This document shows positions 38,363 to 47,374 of a DNA stretch of 64,000 nucleotides, in pieces (positions within the stretch are counted from its first letter, which is position 1; the number at the start of each line of letters is the position of its first letter). Origin of the DNA: Mastigocoleus testarum BC008 (GTDB lineage: Bacteria; Cyanobacteriota; Cyanobacteriia; Cyanobacteriales; Nostocaceae); the NCBI RefSeq assembly GCF_001456025.1, contig NZ_LMTZ01000091.1:62001-126000 (forward strand), given 5' to 3'. Under the pieces are notes generated by a model, which ran no database searches, was not told the DNA's origin, and was given only the letters and a program-made list of their open reading frames with translations. Position numbers and translations under genes: made by a program.

Positions 38363-40288
38363 TCAACTACTCAATAATGCTTCAACAAACTCATAGCTAG
38401 AAAAAGGACGTAAATCCTCAATACCTTCTCCTGCACCAATAAAGCGAATTGGTAAACCTAACTGTTTAACCACAGCCAAAGCAACTCCACCTTTGGCTGT
38501 ACCGTCAAGTTTGGTTAGAACAACACCACTAAGTTTGGCTGACTGGGAAAATACTTGGGCTTGACGCAAACCATTTTGTCCCAAGGTCGCATCAAGGACT
38601 AACAGTGATTCTACTCGAGCATCGGCAGCCTTCTTGTCAATAATCCGCCGGATTTTGCTGAGTTCTTCCATCAAATTTTTCTTATTTTGTAATCTTCCCG
38701 CAGTATCTATTAAAAGTAGTTCTGTTCCTCGGGCTTGAGCGGCTGAAATAGCATCAAAAACTACTGCTGCAGGATCAGTATTTTTGCCTTTATTAGCAAT
38801 TACTTCAACTCCACTTCTTTCTCCCCAAACCTTTACTTGCTCTACTGCTGCTGCACGGAATGTGTCTGCAGCGCCAATTAAGCATTTGTAACCTGACTTT
38901 TGAGCAAGGTGAGAAATTTTACCAATAGTGGTGGTTTTCCCCGCACCGTTAACTCCATTTACCAACCAGATATTGAAAGAATTTTTATCAGGTGCAAAAA
39001 CCGACCGATCAGATTTTTCCAATGGTGCGTCAAGCATATCCCGAAGAATTTCTTTAAGATAAGCAATTGCCTTTTCTGGCGGAAGAGTTTCTTGACGAAG
39101 TTTTTCTTGCAGAGAATTAACAATGAAATCGGTAGCTTCTACACCAACATCTGCTTGTAAAAGGAGTGCTTCAATTTCTTCTACTCCTGCTTGGTTGAGA
39201 GGTCCTTGACCAACAATTGAACGAAGTTGGTTAAGGATTCCCCGTCGTGTTTTTCCCAAACCCTGACGCAGTTTTTTCAGCCATGTAATTTCTTCAACAG
39301 AAATATCTTCAGGACGCCGACCCTGGGCTGCTAAAATTTCCGCTGACCATAAAAATCCCTCATCAAAATCCATTCCTGGTATTTCTGAAGAATCAATATT
39401 TGGAACCGCTTCAGTACTTGTTTTACTTGCGACTTCCTCTGTCTCCGAATCACTTGCAGGAATTTCAATCGCATTGGCGATTAATCTTTCTTGTTTCGCT
39501 TGCCTTTCTGCAGCTGCTCTCTCTAGAAAAGATAGACTCGCTTGAGGTTGATCGCTGCTGTTTGCTGTGACAGAGATTTTTCCTTCCTCTGATGTTTCCT
39601 TAGTCGAATCTAAATCAACTGCTCCTTCTTGACCAGTCTGTAATTTTGTAGCACTTTCAGAAAAATTACTCTCACTTTCAGCAATCTTACTTTCAGTAGT
39701 ATTATTTTCAAGGACAGTACTTTCAACAGATGTATTAGGTATCTCTTGAGGACTTTGTGAAACTATTGTCTCTCTAGTTTCTTCTAACTCAATTACTGAT
39801 GTTTCTCCTTCAGTGTCCGTTGCCTTAGGTAAATCTTGAGTATTTTCTGAAACTATTGTGTCGCTGTCGTTAGCTTCTTCAGTGGCTAATTCTTCTGTTT
39901 CTTTCTCTGTTGTAACAGGAGATTTTTGAATATTTTCTGAATCTTGAGTATTCTCTGAAAGTGCTGTATCGCTGTCGCTGACTCCCTCGGTAACCGATTC
40001 TTCTATTTCTGTTTTTGCTTCTCGGGAAGTTTCACTTACTTTTTGAGTTTCTTGAGATGGTAATTTCTGAGTTTGCTGTTGTTCCTGAATATTTTTATAA
40101 GCAGCCTTCGCCCACGTCAAATAATTTACTGCTTCGTCTGAAGAATTTTCCGTTTCTGTAGTAGATGATGTTTCTGGGGATGAAGTGCTGTTATCTTCTT
40201 CTTTCGCGCCTATTTTTTCTTCTTGTTTTTCGTCAGAAGTTGTTTTAGATGAATCGTTATATTGACGGCGAAACCAATTAAAAACCAT
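38363..40288 (-). CDS. ftsY: Signal recognition particle receptor FtsY
   Basis: 641 residues, much longer than the ~300-residue NG core. Residues 1-~330 are a low-complexity Glu/Ser/Thr-rich acidic region with loose repeats around SENTQD and ATEEANDSD, probably the membrane-targeting A domain. The N domain (LKKLRQGLGKTRRGIL) and the G domain follow: G1 GVNGAGKTTTIGK (~447), DTFRAAAVEQ, DTAGRLQNK, TKLDGTAKGG and the final GAGEGIEDLRPF. FtsY docks SRP-ribosome complexes at the membrane. It may share a transcript with nusB (40587-41237), about 300 bp upstream on the same strand. Confidence 0.96.
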   Translation of the reverse strand: MVFNWFRRQYNDSSKTTSDEKQEEKIGAKEEDNSTSSPETSSTTETENSSDEAVNYLTWAKAAYKNIQEQQQTQKLPSQETQKVSETSREAKTEIEESVTEGVSDSDTALSENTQDSENIQKSPVTTEKETEELATEEANDSDTIVSENTQDLPKATDTEGETSVIELEETRETIVSQSPQEIPNTSVESTVLENNTTESKIAESESNFSESATKLQTGQEGAVDLDSTKETSEEGKISVTANSSDQPQASLSFLERAAAERQAKQERLIANAIEIPASDSETEEVASKTSTEAVPNIDSSEIPGMDFDEGFLWSAEILAAQGRRPEDISVEEITWLKKLRQGLGKTRRGILNQLRSIVGQGPLNQAGVEEIEALLLQADVGVEATDFIVNSLQEKLRQETLPPEKAIAYLKEILRDMLDAPLEKSDRSVFAPDKNSFNIWLVNGVNGAGKTTTIGKISHLAQKSGYKCLIGAADTFRAAAVEQVKVWGERSGVEVIANKGKNTDPAAVVFDAISAAQARGTELLLIDTAGRLQNKKNLMEELSKIRRIIDKKAADARVESLLVLDATLGQNGLRQAQVFSQSAKLSGVVLTKLDGTAKGGVALAVVKQLGLPIRFIGAGEGIEDLRPFSSYEFVEALLSS

Positions 40289-40586
40289 TGCTGTTAGTAA
40301 TATTAGTTATTTTAACTCCACACTAACAAGAGAGTTACCATGCTCAAAACAAGCACAAAAGCCTAAATTCTGTTTTTGACTCCTCATTGACCCACCCATT
40401 CATCTGCGAAAATTTTATTTCTTAAACTCATCTACTACTTTAGCGTTTTTGAACTCTATCCTTCTCAAAGCAAGAATTAAATTCTTAAAAACATCTTTGA
40501 ATCAGAAATTTTTACCCTGCAAAATTCTTCAATTGCTAAGATTTACCCGAGCAAGACTTAAATACCAGTATTTTTTATTCTTATTC

Positions 40587-41237
40587 TTATTTTTTTTGTT
40601 GTTCTGTGACTCGACGGAGTACACCATTAATAAAACGGTGACCATCTTCGCCACTGTAACGTTTAGCGAGTTCTACTGCTTCATTTATTGCAATTCTATT
40701 TTCCAGTTCTAAAAACATCATTTCTGCCACAGCAATTCGTAAAATATCTCGATCTATTTGAGCAAGGCGATTTACTTGCCAGTCCACTAATGCTTCAGAA
40801 ATGACTCGGTCGAGATGTTTTCGCTCATTATTTGCTGTTTTGACAATTTCAATCGCATATCTTGCAACTTCTCGATCTTGGTTCGCCAATTGAATTAATT
40901 CTGGGAAATCTACCGCCGCACCCAATTGGTTAATTGCAGTTTGGGTATGTTCGATTGCTTCCCTAACCATAGTCCGAGAATTATTGAGATCGCTAGCACG
41001 AGTTTGGCTACTCAAAAGTCGATCGTTACCGCGCTGCAATTGTCCCGCAGCATTGTCTAAGGTATCTTGAACCTCTGAAGTTAGTGTTCTAACTGCTGCT
41101 AACAATAATTTAGGTAGTTGGACCTCAGTCAGTTTATTGGGGTTAGTTGGCAACTGACTAAGACTTAATAAAGCTAATTCGCGGGCAATTTGGCGAGGTT
41201 TTCGAGAACCTTTATGAGGAGATTTTTGGGCTTCCAT
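40587..41237 (-). CDS. nusB: Transcription antitermination factor NusB
   Basis: 216 residues from the ATG at 41237; a TTG three codons earlier is also open. Starts with a basic segment (HKGSRKPRQIARELALLSLSQL) as in other cyanobacterial NusB proteins. The C-terminal half holds the NusB fold: LDRVISEALVDWQVNRLAQIDRDILRIAVAEMMFLE and then AINEAVELAKRYSGEDGHRFINGVLRRV. NusB with NusE binds boxA in rRNA leaders to prevent premature termination. The insert of about 70 residues between N- and C-terminal helices makes it longer than the E. coli protein (139 residues), as is usual in this phylum. Confidence 0.93.
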   Translation of the reverse strand: MEAQKSPHKGSRKPRQIARELALLSLSQLPTNPNKLTEVQLPKLLLAAVRTLTSEVQDTLDNAAGQLQRGNDRLLSSQTRASDLNNSRTMVREAIEHTQTAINQLGAAVDFPELIQLANQDREVARYAIEIVKTANNERKHLDRVISEALVDWQVNRLAQIDRDILRIAVAEMMFLELENRIAINEAVELAKRYSGEDGHRFINGVLRRVTEQQKK

Positions 41238-41349
41238 AACTGTCAAAGAGGTGTGAAGAATAAGAAGTTAGATTTATTGGCTCAAATTATTAGCTCAAAA
41301 TTATTGGTTTAAACTATACCAAGTAGATATCGTATAAACTGTAATCTCC

Positions 41350-42072
41350 TCAAGTTTCTTCGATTGGCGTTATTTGCCGTTTGAATGCAGGAGGAGGAAC
41401 TTCGAGTTTGCGATCTTTGGATAATTTGAGAGGTGGCAACGGGGTGTTAGGAGCTACGATACCACCTGAAACTAAAATCTTAAAGGCATCCTCTATGGAA
41501 ATTGACAGATTGACTACTTCATCTTCTGGAACGACTGCATACCAACCAGTTGTTGGGTTAGGAGTAGTAGGAATAAAAACACTAAGCATCGGTCTTTTCA
41601 TTTGACTTTGAATATCACTGCTGATTGCTGCTGTGACAAAACCTATTGCCCATATTCCTTGGCGGGGATATTCAACTAAAATCACCCGACTAAATTTCCC
41701 CTTAGAATCTTTGAGTAATGTTTCTAAAAGTTGTTTAAGTGTTTTGTATACTTGCCCTGCTAATGGGATAGCTTGTAATATACGTTCGCCAACATCTAGT
41801 AACCAACGCCCGACTATATTCCTAGCCATTAACCCAATCAAAAGTATGCTCAGTAATGGCACCATTAGCCCCACCACCAAGTTTAATAGGTTTACTAAGA
41901 TTGGATTCATCCCATCAAAGGGATTTAGTTGTTTGGGAATTTTAGTTAGAAAATCTATTGTCCAACTAGCGATTGTAATTGTTAGCCAAATAGTTGTTGC
42001 TAGGGGAATAATTACCAACAAACCAGCTATTAAGTCATTTTTTAAGCTTTGTTTCCAGCGTTCGGTTACCAA
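41350..42072 (-). CDS. DUF502 family membrane protein
   Basis: 240 residues, apparently starting at TTG (42072) behind an AGGAG sequence. Two membrane segments (~14-40 and ~60-85) and a soluble C-terminal domain with the DUF502 blocks: GRWLLDVGERILQAIPLAGQVYKTLKQL, VILVEYPRQGIWAIGFVT and VFIPTTPNPTTGWYAVVPE. Function of the family is unknown; it is widespread in cyanobacteria and plants. The gene lies 112 bp upstream of nusB on the same strand, so the order DUF502-nusB-ftsY may be one transcription unit. Confidence 0.88.
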   Translation of the reverse strand: MVTERWKQSLKNDLIAGLLVIIPLATTIWLTITIASWTIDFLTKIPKQLNPFDGMNPILVNLLNLVVGLMVPLLSILLIGLMARNIVGRWLLDVGERILQAIPLAGQVYKTLKQLLETLLKDSKGKFSRVILVEYPRQGIWAIGFVTAAISSDIQSQMKRPMLSVFIPTTPNPTTGWYAVVPEDEVVNLSISIEDAFKILVSGGIVAPNTPLPPLKLSKDRKLEVPPPAFKRQITPIEET

Positions 42073-42669
42073 GCTCCTGCTCTCCTTTTTTTGCTTAGTG
42101 GAACCTTGTGTCTTGGTGATGCTTTCTGTAGAAAAGACACGAAATTGATGTTGCAGTTTATCGACACCATATTTGATGCTTAATCACTTGGATTTCGGAT
42201 ATCGCAACAAAAATTTTTTTAATTTTTTCTTTTCCCTTGTTCTCCTCATATCGAATATTTTCGGATATCTCAACCAATTGCAAAATCGACAAGACCCCAA
42301 AAAATATTGAAAAGTGAAGGCAAGGAAAAAACTTCATCCGTATTTACTTAACAAGAACGTAAGAAATATTTACTAACTCATAGGTATACAAAATTCGACC
42401 GGGATCCCGATCTAGTGATTTGTAGGGCTTTTACTTTATATATTTAAGACTTGTAAACGATTGTTGCAAGTCATTCAGATTATTACTAATATTACCGCGC
42501 TCAGCAAAAAGCTGCTCATAATTCCCCAAACTAGCAGAAGAAAGTAAATATCTTTAAACGCCGTAATGTATCGTTTATCCAGAGATAAACCAGATAAAAA
42601 AAAATTATGTGAATTTTGTTAAGTTATATTAACAATACATTTAATACTTGGTAGTAATTTCTACTTTTT
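42073..42669. other. Intergenic region between DUF502 gene and glycosyltransferase gene
   Basis: About 600 bp carrying the start-side control region of the DUF502-nusB-ftsY genes. It holds a few cggatatc repeats near 42196 and 42263, with no gene or strong hairpin. Confidence 0.45.
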
Positions 42670-43614
42670 TCAAGGATTTTTGAGAATGCGGTCAATTTTA
42701 CTAATTCCATCCAGAGACAACCTTGAATTCAAAGATGGTTGGGACATATGTTTTAATTCCCAAGTTTTAAGTACGATTAGATACTCATAAAATGCTTGTA
42801 AGGTGCACCATGCTAAGCCTGGACGCCCATCCCAGCAACCACCTAATATGAAATACATGTAAAAGAAGCGAATTAAAGGTCTAGCTGGAAGACGCAAAGA
42901 TAAGTCTTTTAAAGCTCGACGACGTTCTACTTCCGAATGCCCAAAAAATAAATCTTGCCAGTTAATTCTACCGTTATGTAATTGGTGCAATGTTTCTTGG
43001 GCTTCATCAGAGGAATAGCGATTATGTTTATCAATCCAACGACTCAGACCTTTACCACAGGTATAGTGAGGATAAGTTTCTTTGAGAAAACCTGTAGCGC
43101 CTTCACAGACTTCCCGTTCTGTATGACCATAGTCTTCAAACCAAACTTTACCATGTTTTAACAGGCGTAATTGATAGCGTGGATATTGGGTAGAGTGACG
43201 AATCCAACGACCCATGAACATTACGCGTTCAGCAACATAATAGCCAACACATTGAAAATTTTGAACCTCAGGATTTTGAACTTCAGAATTTTGAACCTCA
43301 GAATTTTGAACCTCAGAATTTTGAATTACCTGTTTACATTCAGCGAATAACTCCGGCGTCATGCGTTCATCTGCTTCAAGAATGTAAACCCATTCATATT
43401 TCGGAGGTACAGAATTCAACATCCAAGTGCGTTGGCGTCCGTGGCTTTCAAACTGATGTTTTACAACTCTTACGGGATAAGAATTGGCAATTTCAACCGT
43501 GCGATCGCTACTACATGAGTCAACAACAATAATGTCGTCTGAAAGCATTGCTGACTCAATACAAGCTGCAATATCTAGCTCTTCGTTGTATGTCAGTATA
43601 TAAATTGAAATCAT
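42670..43614 (-). CDS. Glycosyltransferase family 2
   Basis: 314 residues. The GT-A fold starts at residue 1: MISIYILTYNEELDIAACIE, then SDDIIVVDSCSSDRTVEIA (nucleotide-sugar site), GRQRTWMLN and the DxD-like YILEADERMTPELF. A later amphipathic region with hydrophobic helices (LPARPLIRFFYMYFILGGC) may associate with the membrane. Between residues ~99 and ~118 the sequence repeats Q-N-S-E-V four times (last unit Q-N-P-E-V), an in-frame 15-bp tandem repeat. The sugar and acceptor are unknown. The hpsJ-like gene upstream on the same strand hints at exopolysaccharide, but the 171 bp between holds a hairpin and repeats. Confidence 0.87.
   Translation of the reverse strand: MISIYILTYNEELDIAACIESAMLSDDIIVVDSCSSDRTVEIANSYPVRVVKHQFESHGRQRTWMLNSVPPKYEWVYILEADERMTPELFAECKQVIQNSEVQNSEVQNSEVQNPEVQNFQCVGYYVAERVMFMGRWIRHSTQYPRYQLRLLKHGKVWFEDYGHTEREVCEGATGFLKETYPHYTCGKGLSRWIDKHNRYSSDEAQETLHQLHNGRINWQDLFFGHSEVERRRALKDLSLRLPARPLIRFFYMYFILGGCWDGRPGLAWCTLQAFYEYLIVLKTWELKHMSQPSLNSRLSLDGISKIDRILKNP
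43261..43320. repeat. In-frame 15-bp tandem repeat inside the glycosyltransferase gene
   Basis: Four units starting at 43261, 43276, 43291 and 43306 with consensus ttgaacctcagaatt, coding on the minus strand for QNSEV/QNPEV. Fifteen bp keeps the frame, so copy-number change would alter protein length but not disrupt it. Confidence 0.9.
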
Positions 43615-43674
43615 AAGCGGTAAAGTTGATAATTGTTTTTATAAATTGATTTCAAAAGGATTGAAAAAAAAATA

Positions 43675-43722
43675 ATTCAAAATTTGAGAAGTTCAAAATT
43701 TGAGGAATCCAAAATTTGAGGA
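43675..43722. repeat. 16-bp tandem repeat, three units
   Basis: Units start at 43675, 43691 and 43707, consensus gttcaaaatttgagga. They are followed by a hairpin, gagaattagtt/aactaatttctc (about 43729-43754), that may be a transcript end for the hpsJ-like gene. Confidence 0.82.
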
Positions 43723-43785
43723 CAGCGTGAGAATTAGTTGGAAACTAATTTCTCTTACTGCCTCACACCAATAAAATTAATTAAA

Positions 43786-44631
43786 CTAAGCAGTGGTAGC
43801 TTTACGTGAATTACCTCGTAAAGTACCCATATTTCTTAGACCAGTCCAGCCGATAACAATGTAACCAATTGCCAACAACAAACTACTAATACCAATTCGC
43901 ACTCCAGAACGCCACGCTCCATCTCTCTCACGTTTTGCAGCTTCTTCTTTGCGTTCATTAATTTGACTTAATTGCTGCTTCGCTAAAGCCTGAGGGTCGA
44001 TTTGTTGCGTAACCAATTTATCTATATCTTTGGGGTTAGCTTTGGCTTTACCCAGCAATTCTTTAAGATTTGAATTGAGGGCTGGATTTGCTAACGCCTC
44101 ATTATATTTCTTTTCGTCCTTTAATAATTCAGTAATTTGAGCTTTCAGTTGCTTGCGTCTATTGTCCAGTACCGCTTTACCCTGTTCGCTGTTCAATTGG
44201 GCTTCTAACTGGGAAGCTTGACGACTTAACTGTGTTTGGGCTTGCTCTGCTTGCTTATTGATTTGTTCTACCCTTTGAGTACTAGCTTGACGAACATTAT
44301 TGAGGTGTAATGGGAAAATTAGCAAGAACATTAGCCCCAAAATACTGGAAAGTATCAATGCTGGCATTCTTAAATCAATACCAGCGTTCCCAGAATTATC
44401 ATTAGCAAAACTATGAGCCCAGTAGCCACTGAATAACATACCTAATCCCACCATAGGTACAATTCCTCGGTCAACCAGTGCTGTTGCTAAGTTAATTTGC
44501 CAAGTTCTATCCGTTGGCTGAAAGGGAAGTAGCAAAATAATAAAATCAATTAGAAAAGACAAAATCAAAATTATTCCAACTACTTTGAGTGTGCGACCTG
44601 CATTCATCGCAGCAAATGATGTATTCACCAT
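43786..44631 (-). CDS. HpsJ-like membrane protein
   Basis: 281 residues. Membrane segments at ~15-37, ~50-68, ~85-105 and ~247-265 enclose a central coiled coil (~115-240, Gln/Lys/Glu-rich: VEQINKQAEQAQTQLSRQAS). This layout and the N-terminal sequence resemble the HpsJ family, described in Nostoc as part of the hormogonium polysaccharide secretion locus needed for gliding. No other hps or type IV pilus gene lies here, except the family 2 glycosyltransferase downstream. Subfamily assignment needs a profile search, so the symbol is left out. Confidence 0.65.
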   Translation of the reverse strand: MVNTSFAAMNAGRTLKVVGIILILSFLIDFIILLLPFQPTDRTWQINLATALVDRGIVPMVGLGMLFSGYWAHSFANDNSGNAGIDLRMPALILSSILGLMFLLIFPLHLNNVRQASTQRVEQINKQAEQAQTQLSRQASQLEAQLNSEQGKAVLDNRRKQLKAQITELLKDEKKYNEALANPALNSNLKELLGKAKANPKDIDKLVTQQIDPQALAKQQLSQINERKEEAAKRERDGAWRSGVRIGISSLLLAIGYIVIGWTGLRNMGTLRGNSRKATTA

Positions 44632-45308
44632 AGTTTGTTTGTTTTTTAGTAATTAAATTGATTGCTCAATATCAACTTTTTGGAAGATTATTTTCACAAC
44701 CTTAACTTTTATTTATTTTCCTTCATTGGAATTTAAAGCAGGCAGTGAATTTTTAACTTTTTGTCAGGACCTAGCTCAAGGTAACATCTAGCACTACTGA
44801 TGTCTTCAGAAATATCCCGTCACACATAACACTGTTTCAGTCAACAACCAAAACACTTAGAACTTTAGCTTACCTAATTAATTTAGGTAAATCATCAATT
44901 AATACTAGCAAAACAGTTTACTCGTAATGGCATGAGGTATGTAATATCACTCACATTTTGTTCTGGAAACCAATATTTCAGTAAATCTGCCATCTTAGAT
45001 TAGTACGCCGTTATATATTTTCTGAACGACATAAATCAGTTTTTTGTCCTGTTCGTGAAAATGTTTTTAATCTCTAAAATTGTGAATCTCTAGAATCGTG
45101 TCCAAACGCTTATGAGAATTGTATTTCTGGTTGATTTAATACGGGTTTGCTCGAATTTACGGAATAGATAGATCCTGAAATTAGCAAATATGACTAAAAT
45201 TCAGTCTTATACAGTTTGTATTCACCGAAAATTACTTCTTGATGGGACAATAAGAAATGTGAATACTCTGGTAGAACGCTTGCTCCAGACCCAAAGGAAG
45301 TTATAGAA
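44632..45308. other. Divergent intergenic region, hpsJ-like gene / psbP homologue
   Basis: About 680 bp holding the promoters of both divergent genes. No gene-length frame, RNA gene or repeat array is visible. The ATG at 45309 is preceded by GGAAGTT. Confidence 0.45.
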
Positions 45309-45854
45309 ATGTGGAAAAAAATATTACTCTTATTTTTGATAACACTGAGTTTTCTTATTACAAATGTTGATATTGCAGCAGCAGCTGGTCTGAAAAGTTA
45401 CGTAAATACCGACAAAGGATATCAGTTTTTATATCCTAATGGCTGGGTACAAGTAAAAGTGTCCGGTGGACCAGATGTTGTTTTCCACGACATAATTGAA
45501 ACAACGGAAAATGTTTCAGTTATTGTTAGCCCTGCTCCTTCCAATAAGACTCTTGCTGAATTAGGTACTCCTACGGAAGTAGGATATAAATTGGGTAAAA
45601 ATGCTTTAGCCCCTGAAGGTAGTGGACGAAAGGCAGAATTAGTTGATGCTCGCGAGCGGCAAGTCGAAGATAAAACTTACTATATGTTGGAATATGTTGT
45701 AAAGCTGCCAAACAATAGAAAAAGACATAATCTTGCCAGTGTGGCACTTCGCCGTGGTAAGGTGTTTACTCTAAACGCGTCAGTTTCTCAAAGACGTTGG
45801 CCAAGAGTCAAAAGACTGATTGAAGATACAGTTTCATCTTTTTCTGTTTACTAA
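45309..45854 (+). CDS. PsbP homologue (CyanoP)
   Basis: 181 residues. Signal peptide 1-25 (LLLFLITLSFLI then NVDIAAAAGL) with an A-x-A cleavage site and no lipobox Cys. The PsbP fold follows: KGYQFLYPNGWVQVKVSGGPDVVFHDIIETTENVSVI, KTLAELGTPTEVGYKLGK, YYMLEYVVKLPN and RRWPRVKRLIEDTVSSF. CyanoP is an accessory photosystem II protein thought to act in assembly on the lumenal side. The gene is 59 bp upstream of maf on the same strand. Confidence 0.92.
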   Translation: MWKKILLLFLITLSFLITNVDIAAAAGLKSYVNTDKGYQFLYPNGWVQVKVSGGPDVVFHDIIETTENVSVIVSPAPSNKTLAELGTPTEVGYKLGKNALAPEGSGRKAELVDARERQVEDKTYYMLEYVVKLPNNRKRHNLASVALRRGKVFTLNASVSQRRWPRVKRLIEDTVSSFSVY

Positions 45855-45913
45855 CCAAAACTTAAGTTAATGTTCTTTTGTTAACTTGATTTTTCTGCCA
45901 CAAGCAAAGTCTC

Positions 45914-46507
45914 ATGGAAATTCCCAAATTTGTATTGGCTTCAGCTTCCCCAGCACGCCGTCGATTGCTACAAACTGTCGGTATAGAACCGAAGGTGGTA
46001 CCTAGTGATTTTGATGAGTCACAAATCAAACTTGAAGACCCATCAGAATTAGTGCAGACTTTAGCTTTCAGTAAAGCAAAAATAGTAAGTCATCAATTCC
46101 CATCTGCTTTAGTTATGGGTTGTGACTCTGTTTTACTAATTAATGGTCATATTCACGGAAAACCAAAAGACGAAGCAGAAGCATGCGATCGTTGGCAAGA
46201 AATGCAAGGAAATGTTGGTGATTTATTTACCGGTCATGCTTTGATTGATAATCTTCAAAATTGCTCTTTGGTAAAGTGTCAAGTGACAAAAGTTTACTTT
46301 GCGCCAATGAGTAATGATGCCATTAAGGCATATGTTACTACTGGTGAGCCTCTCAAATGTGCTGGAAGTTTTGCCCTTGAAGGTAAGGGGGGATTATTTG
46401 TAGAAAAAATTGAAGGTTGCCACAGTAATGTGATTGGTTTGAGTTTACCTTTACTGCGGCAAATGATTCTCGAATTAGGATACCAAGTCAAAGACTTTTG
46501 GCATTAA
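45914..46507 (+). CDS. maf: Maf-like nucleoside triphosphate pyrophosphatase
   Basis: 197 residues. Starts IPKFVLASASPARRRLLQTVG (family signature S-x-S-P-A-R-R-x-L-L). Further Maf blocks are FDESQIKLEDP, LAFSKAKIV, VMGCDSVLLINGHIHGKPKDEAEA, DLFTGHALI and CAGSFALEGKGGLFVEKIEG. Maf proteins hydrolyse non-canonical or surplus nucleoside triphosphates (dTTP/UTP or m7GTP types) and were first linked to septum inhibition. The substrate class cannot be told with certainty. It follows the psbP homologue closely and is likely co-transcribed. Confidence 0.93.
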   Translation: MEIPKFVLASASPARRRLLQTVGIEPKVVPSDFDESQIKLEDPSELVQTLAFSKAKIVSHQFPSALVMGCDSVLLINGHIHGKPKDEAEACDRWQEMQGNVGDLFTGHALIDNLQNCSLVKCQVTKVYFAPMSNDAIKAYVTTGEPLKCAGSFALEGKGGLFVEKIEGCHSNVIGLSLPLLRQMILELGYQVKDFWH

Positions 46508-46631
46508 TTTTTTGATTTCTCTATTTTCCTAAAATAGAAGTATGAGTATTTGTTTCTCCATGGAAACAATACAAAACTTATTTTTTTGTAGAAGACATAC
46601 AAACTTAATTTTTTTGAAGGAATGTAACTTT

Positions 46632-46755
46632 ATTCCCCTACGGAAAGATTAAAATCTGTTTTCATACGGGAAGTATCAATATCCATTCCCCTACGGGGAG
46701 TATCAATATCTATTCCCCTGCGGGGAGTATCAATATCTATTCCCCTACGGGGAAA
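46632..46755. repeat. 27-bp tandem array of small hairpins, about five units
   Basis: Units start at 46632, 46659, 46685, 46712 and 46739. The core cccctacgggg is a short hairpin and is followed by agtatcaatatct. The three central/right units are nearly identical; the first two are diverged and the last is cut short. It lies between the convergent maf gene and the 101-residue gene. The units adjoin without unique spacers, so this is not a CRISPR array. Confidence 0.85.
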
Positions 46756-46773
46756 TAAAACTTACTTCAAAAC

Positions 46774-47079
46774 TTACTTTCCACCATAGAAAAAAGCTAT
46801 TTCCTTTTCCTTGAGGGCTGTAAAACCAGCTTCGAGTAACATTCGATCTAGTTCTGCTTGAGGAATATGCTTTGCGCCAATTCTTACAATACGCGAGCGC
46901 ATAGTATTGGATACCCCGCTACGTTGCCTATTTGCCTCCAATCCCATAACTTGGTGATACAATTCTAATTTAGCTGGAGGAATTGGAGAACCGTCTAAAT
47001 CAACTCCTTTGGCAATTGCATTATCTACAGCATCCGCACCCTGAGTATTTGAATCTATCCGATCTGTTTCCGCAGTCAT
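46774..47079 (-). CDS. Small conserved-looking protein, 101 residues
   Basis: Starts at the ATG at 47079; a TTG at 47103 would add eight residues. Soluble, helical, with the segment SNTMRSRIVRIGAKHIPQAE then LDRMLLEAGFTALKEKEIAFF. An upstream acidic stretch (DRIDSNTQGADAVDNAIAKG) is probably flexible. I believe it to be one of the small proteins conserved across cyanobacteria but cannot name a family. It lies between the 27-bp hairpin array and the divergent 45-residue membrane peptide gene. Confidence 0.65.
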   Translation of the reverse strand: MTAETDRIDSNTQGADAVDNAIAKGVDLDGSPIPPAKLELYHQVMGLEANRQRSGVSNTMRSRIVRIGAKHIPQAELDRMLLEAGFTALKEKEIAFFYGGK

Positions 47080-47236
47080 AGATCTCAAAAATAGTTTTCT
47101 CAACTAAATTTTACCAGCCCAAGGAGCACAGAATAAACAAGTAAACATATACTAGCTTTACTTGTTCGCCAAATTGCAAAGTTCTTGACATTTATCTTCT
47201 ATGTTAAAACTACGAAACACTTAGGAGGTTGAAGGG

Positions 47237-47374
47237 ATGAAAAATCCTACATTCCGACTCTATGGTTTAGTTGCAGTTGCAGTTATAGCTAATACGGTAT
47301 TTATGGGTATGATTCTTAGTGTGGCTGTAGTCAATGAAGTCCAATTTATAAATCAGATGGAACTAGGAAGCTAA
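47237..47374 (+). CDS. 45-residue single-span membrane peptide
   Basis: ATG at 47237, TAA at 47372. A strong ribosome binding site (TAGGAGGT, 47222-47229) lies eight bases upstream. The peptide starts MKNPTFRLYG and has one membrane span of about 24 residues (LVAVAVIANTVFMGMILSVA), then a short tail NEVQFINQMELGS. It has the size and layout of small photosystem or cytochrome subunits, but the sequence matches none that I know (not PsaX, PsbM, PsbX, PetN, Psb30 or Psb34). The excellent Shine-Dalgarno sequence and the clean membrane span make a real gene likely. Confidence 0.72.
   Translation: MKNPTFRLYGLVAVAVIANTVFMGMILSVAVVNEVQFINQMELGS

Noticed and set aside
46632..46755. Possible CRISPR array
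   Set aside because: Units adjoin directly with no unique spacers, differ in sequence at the left, and have no cas genes near.
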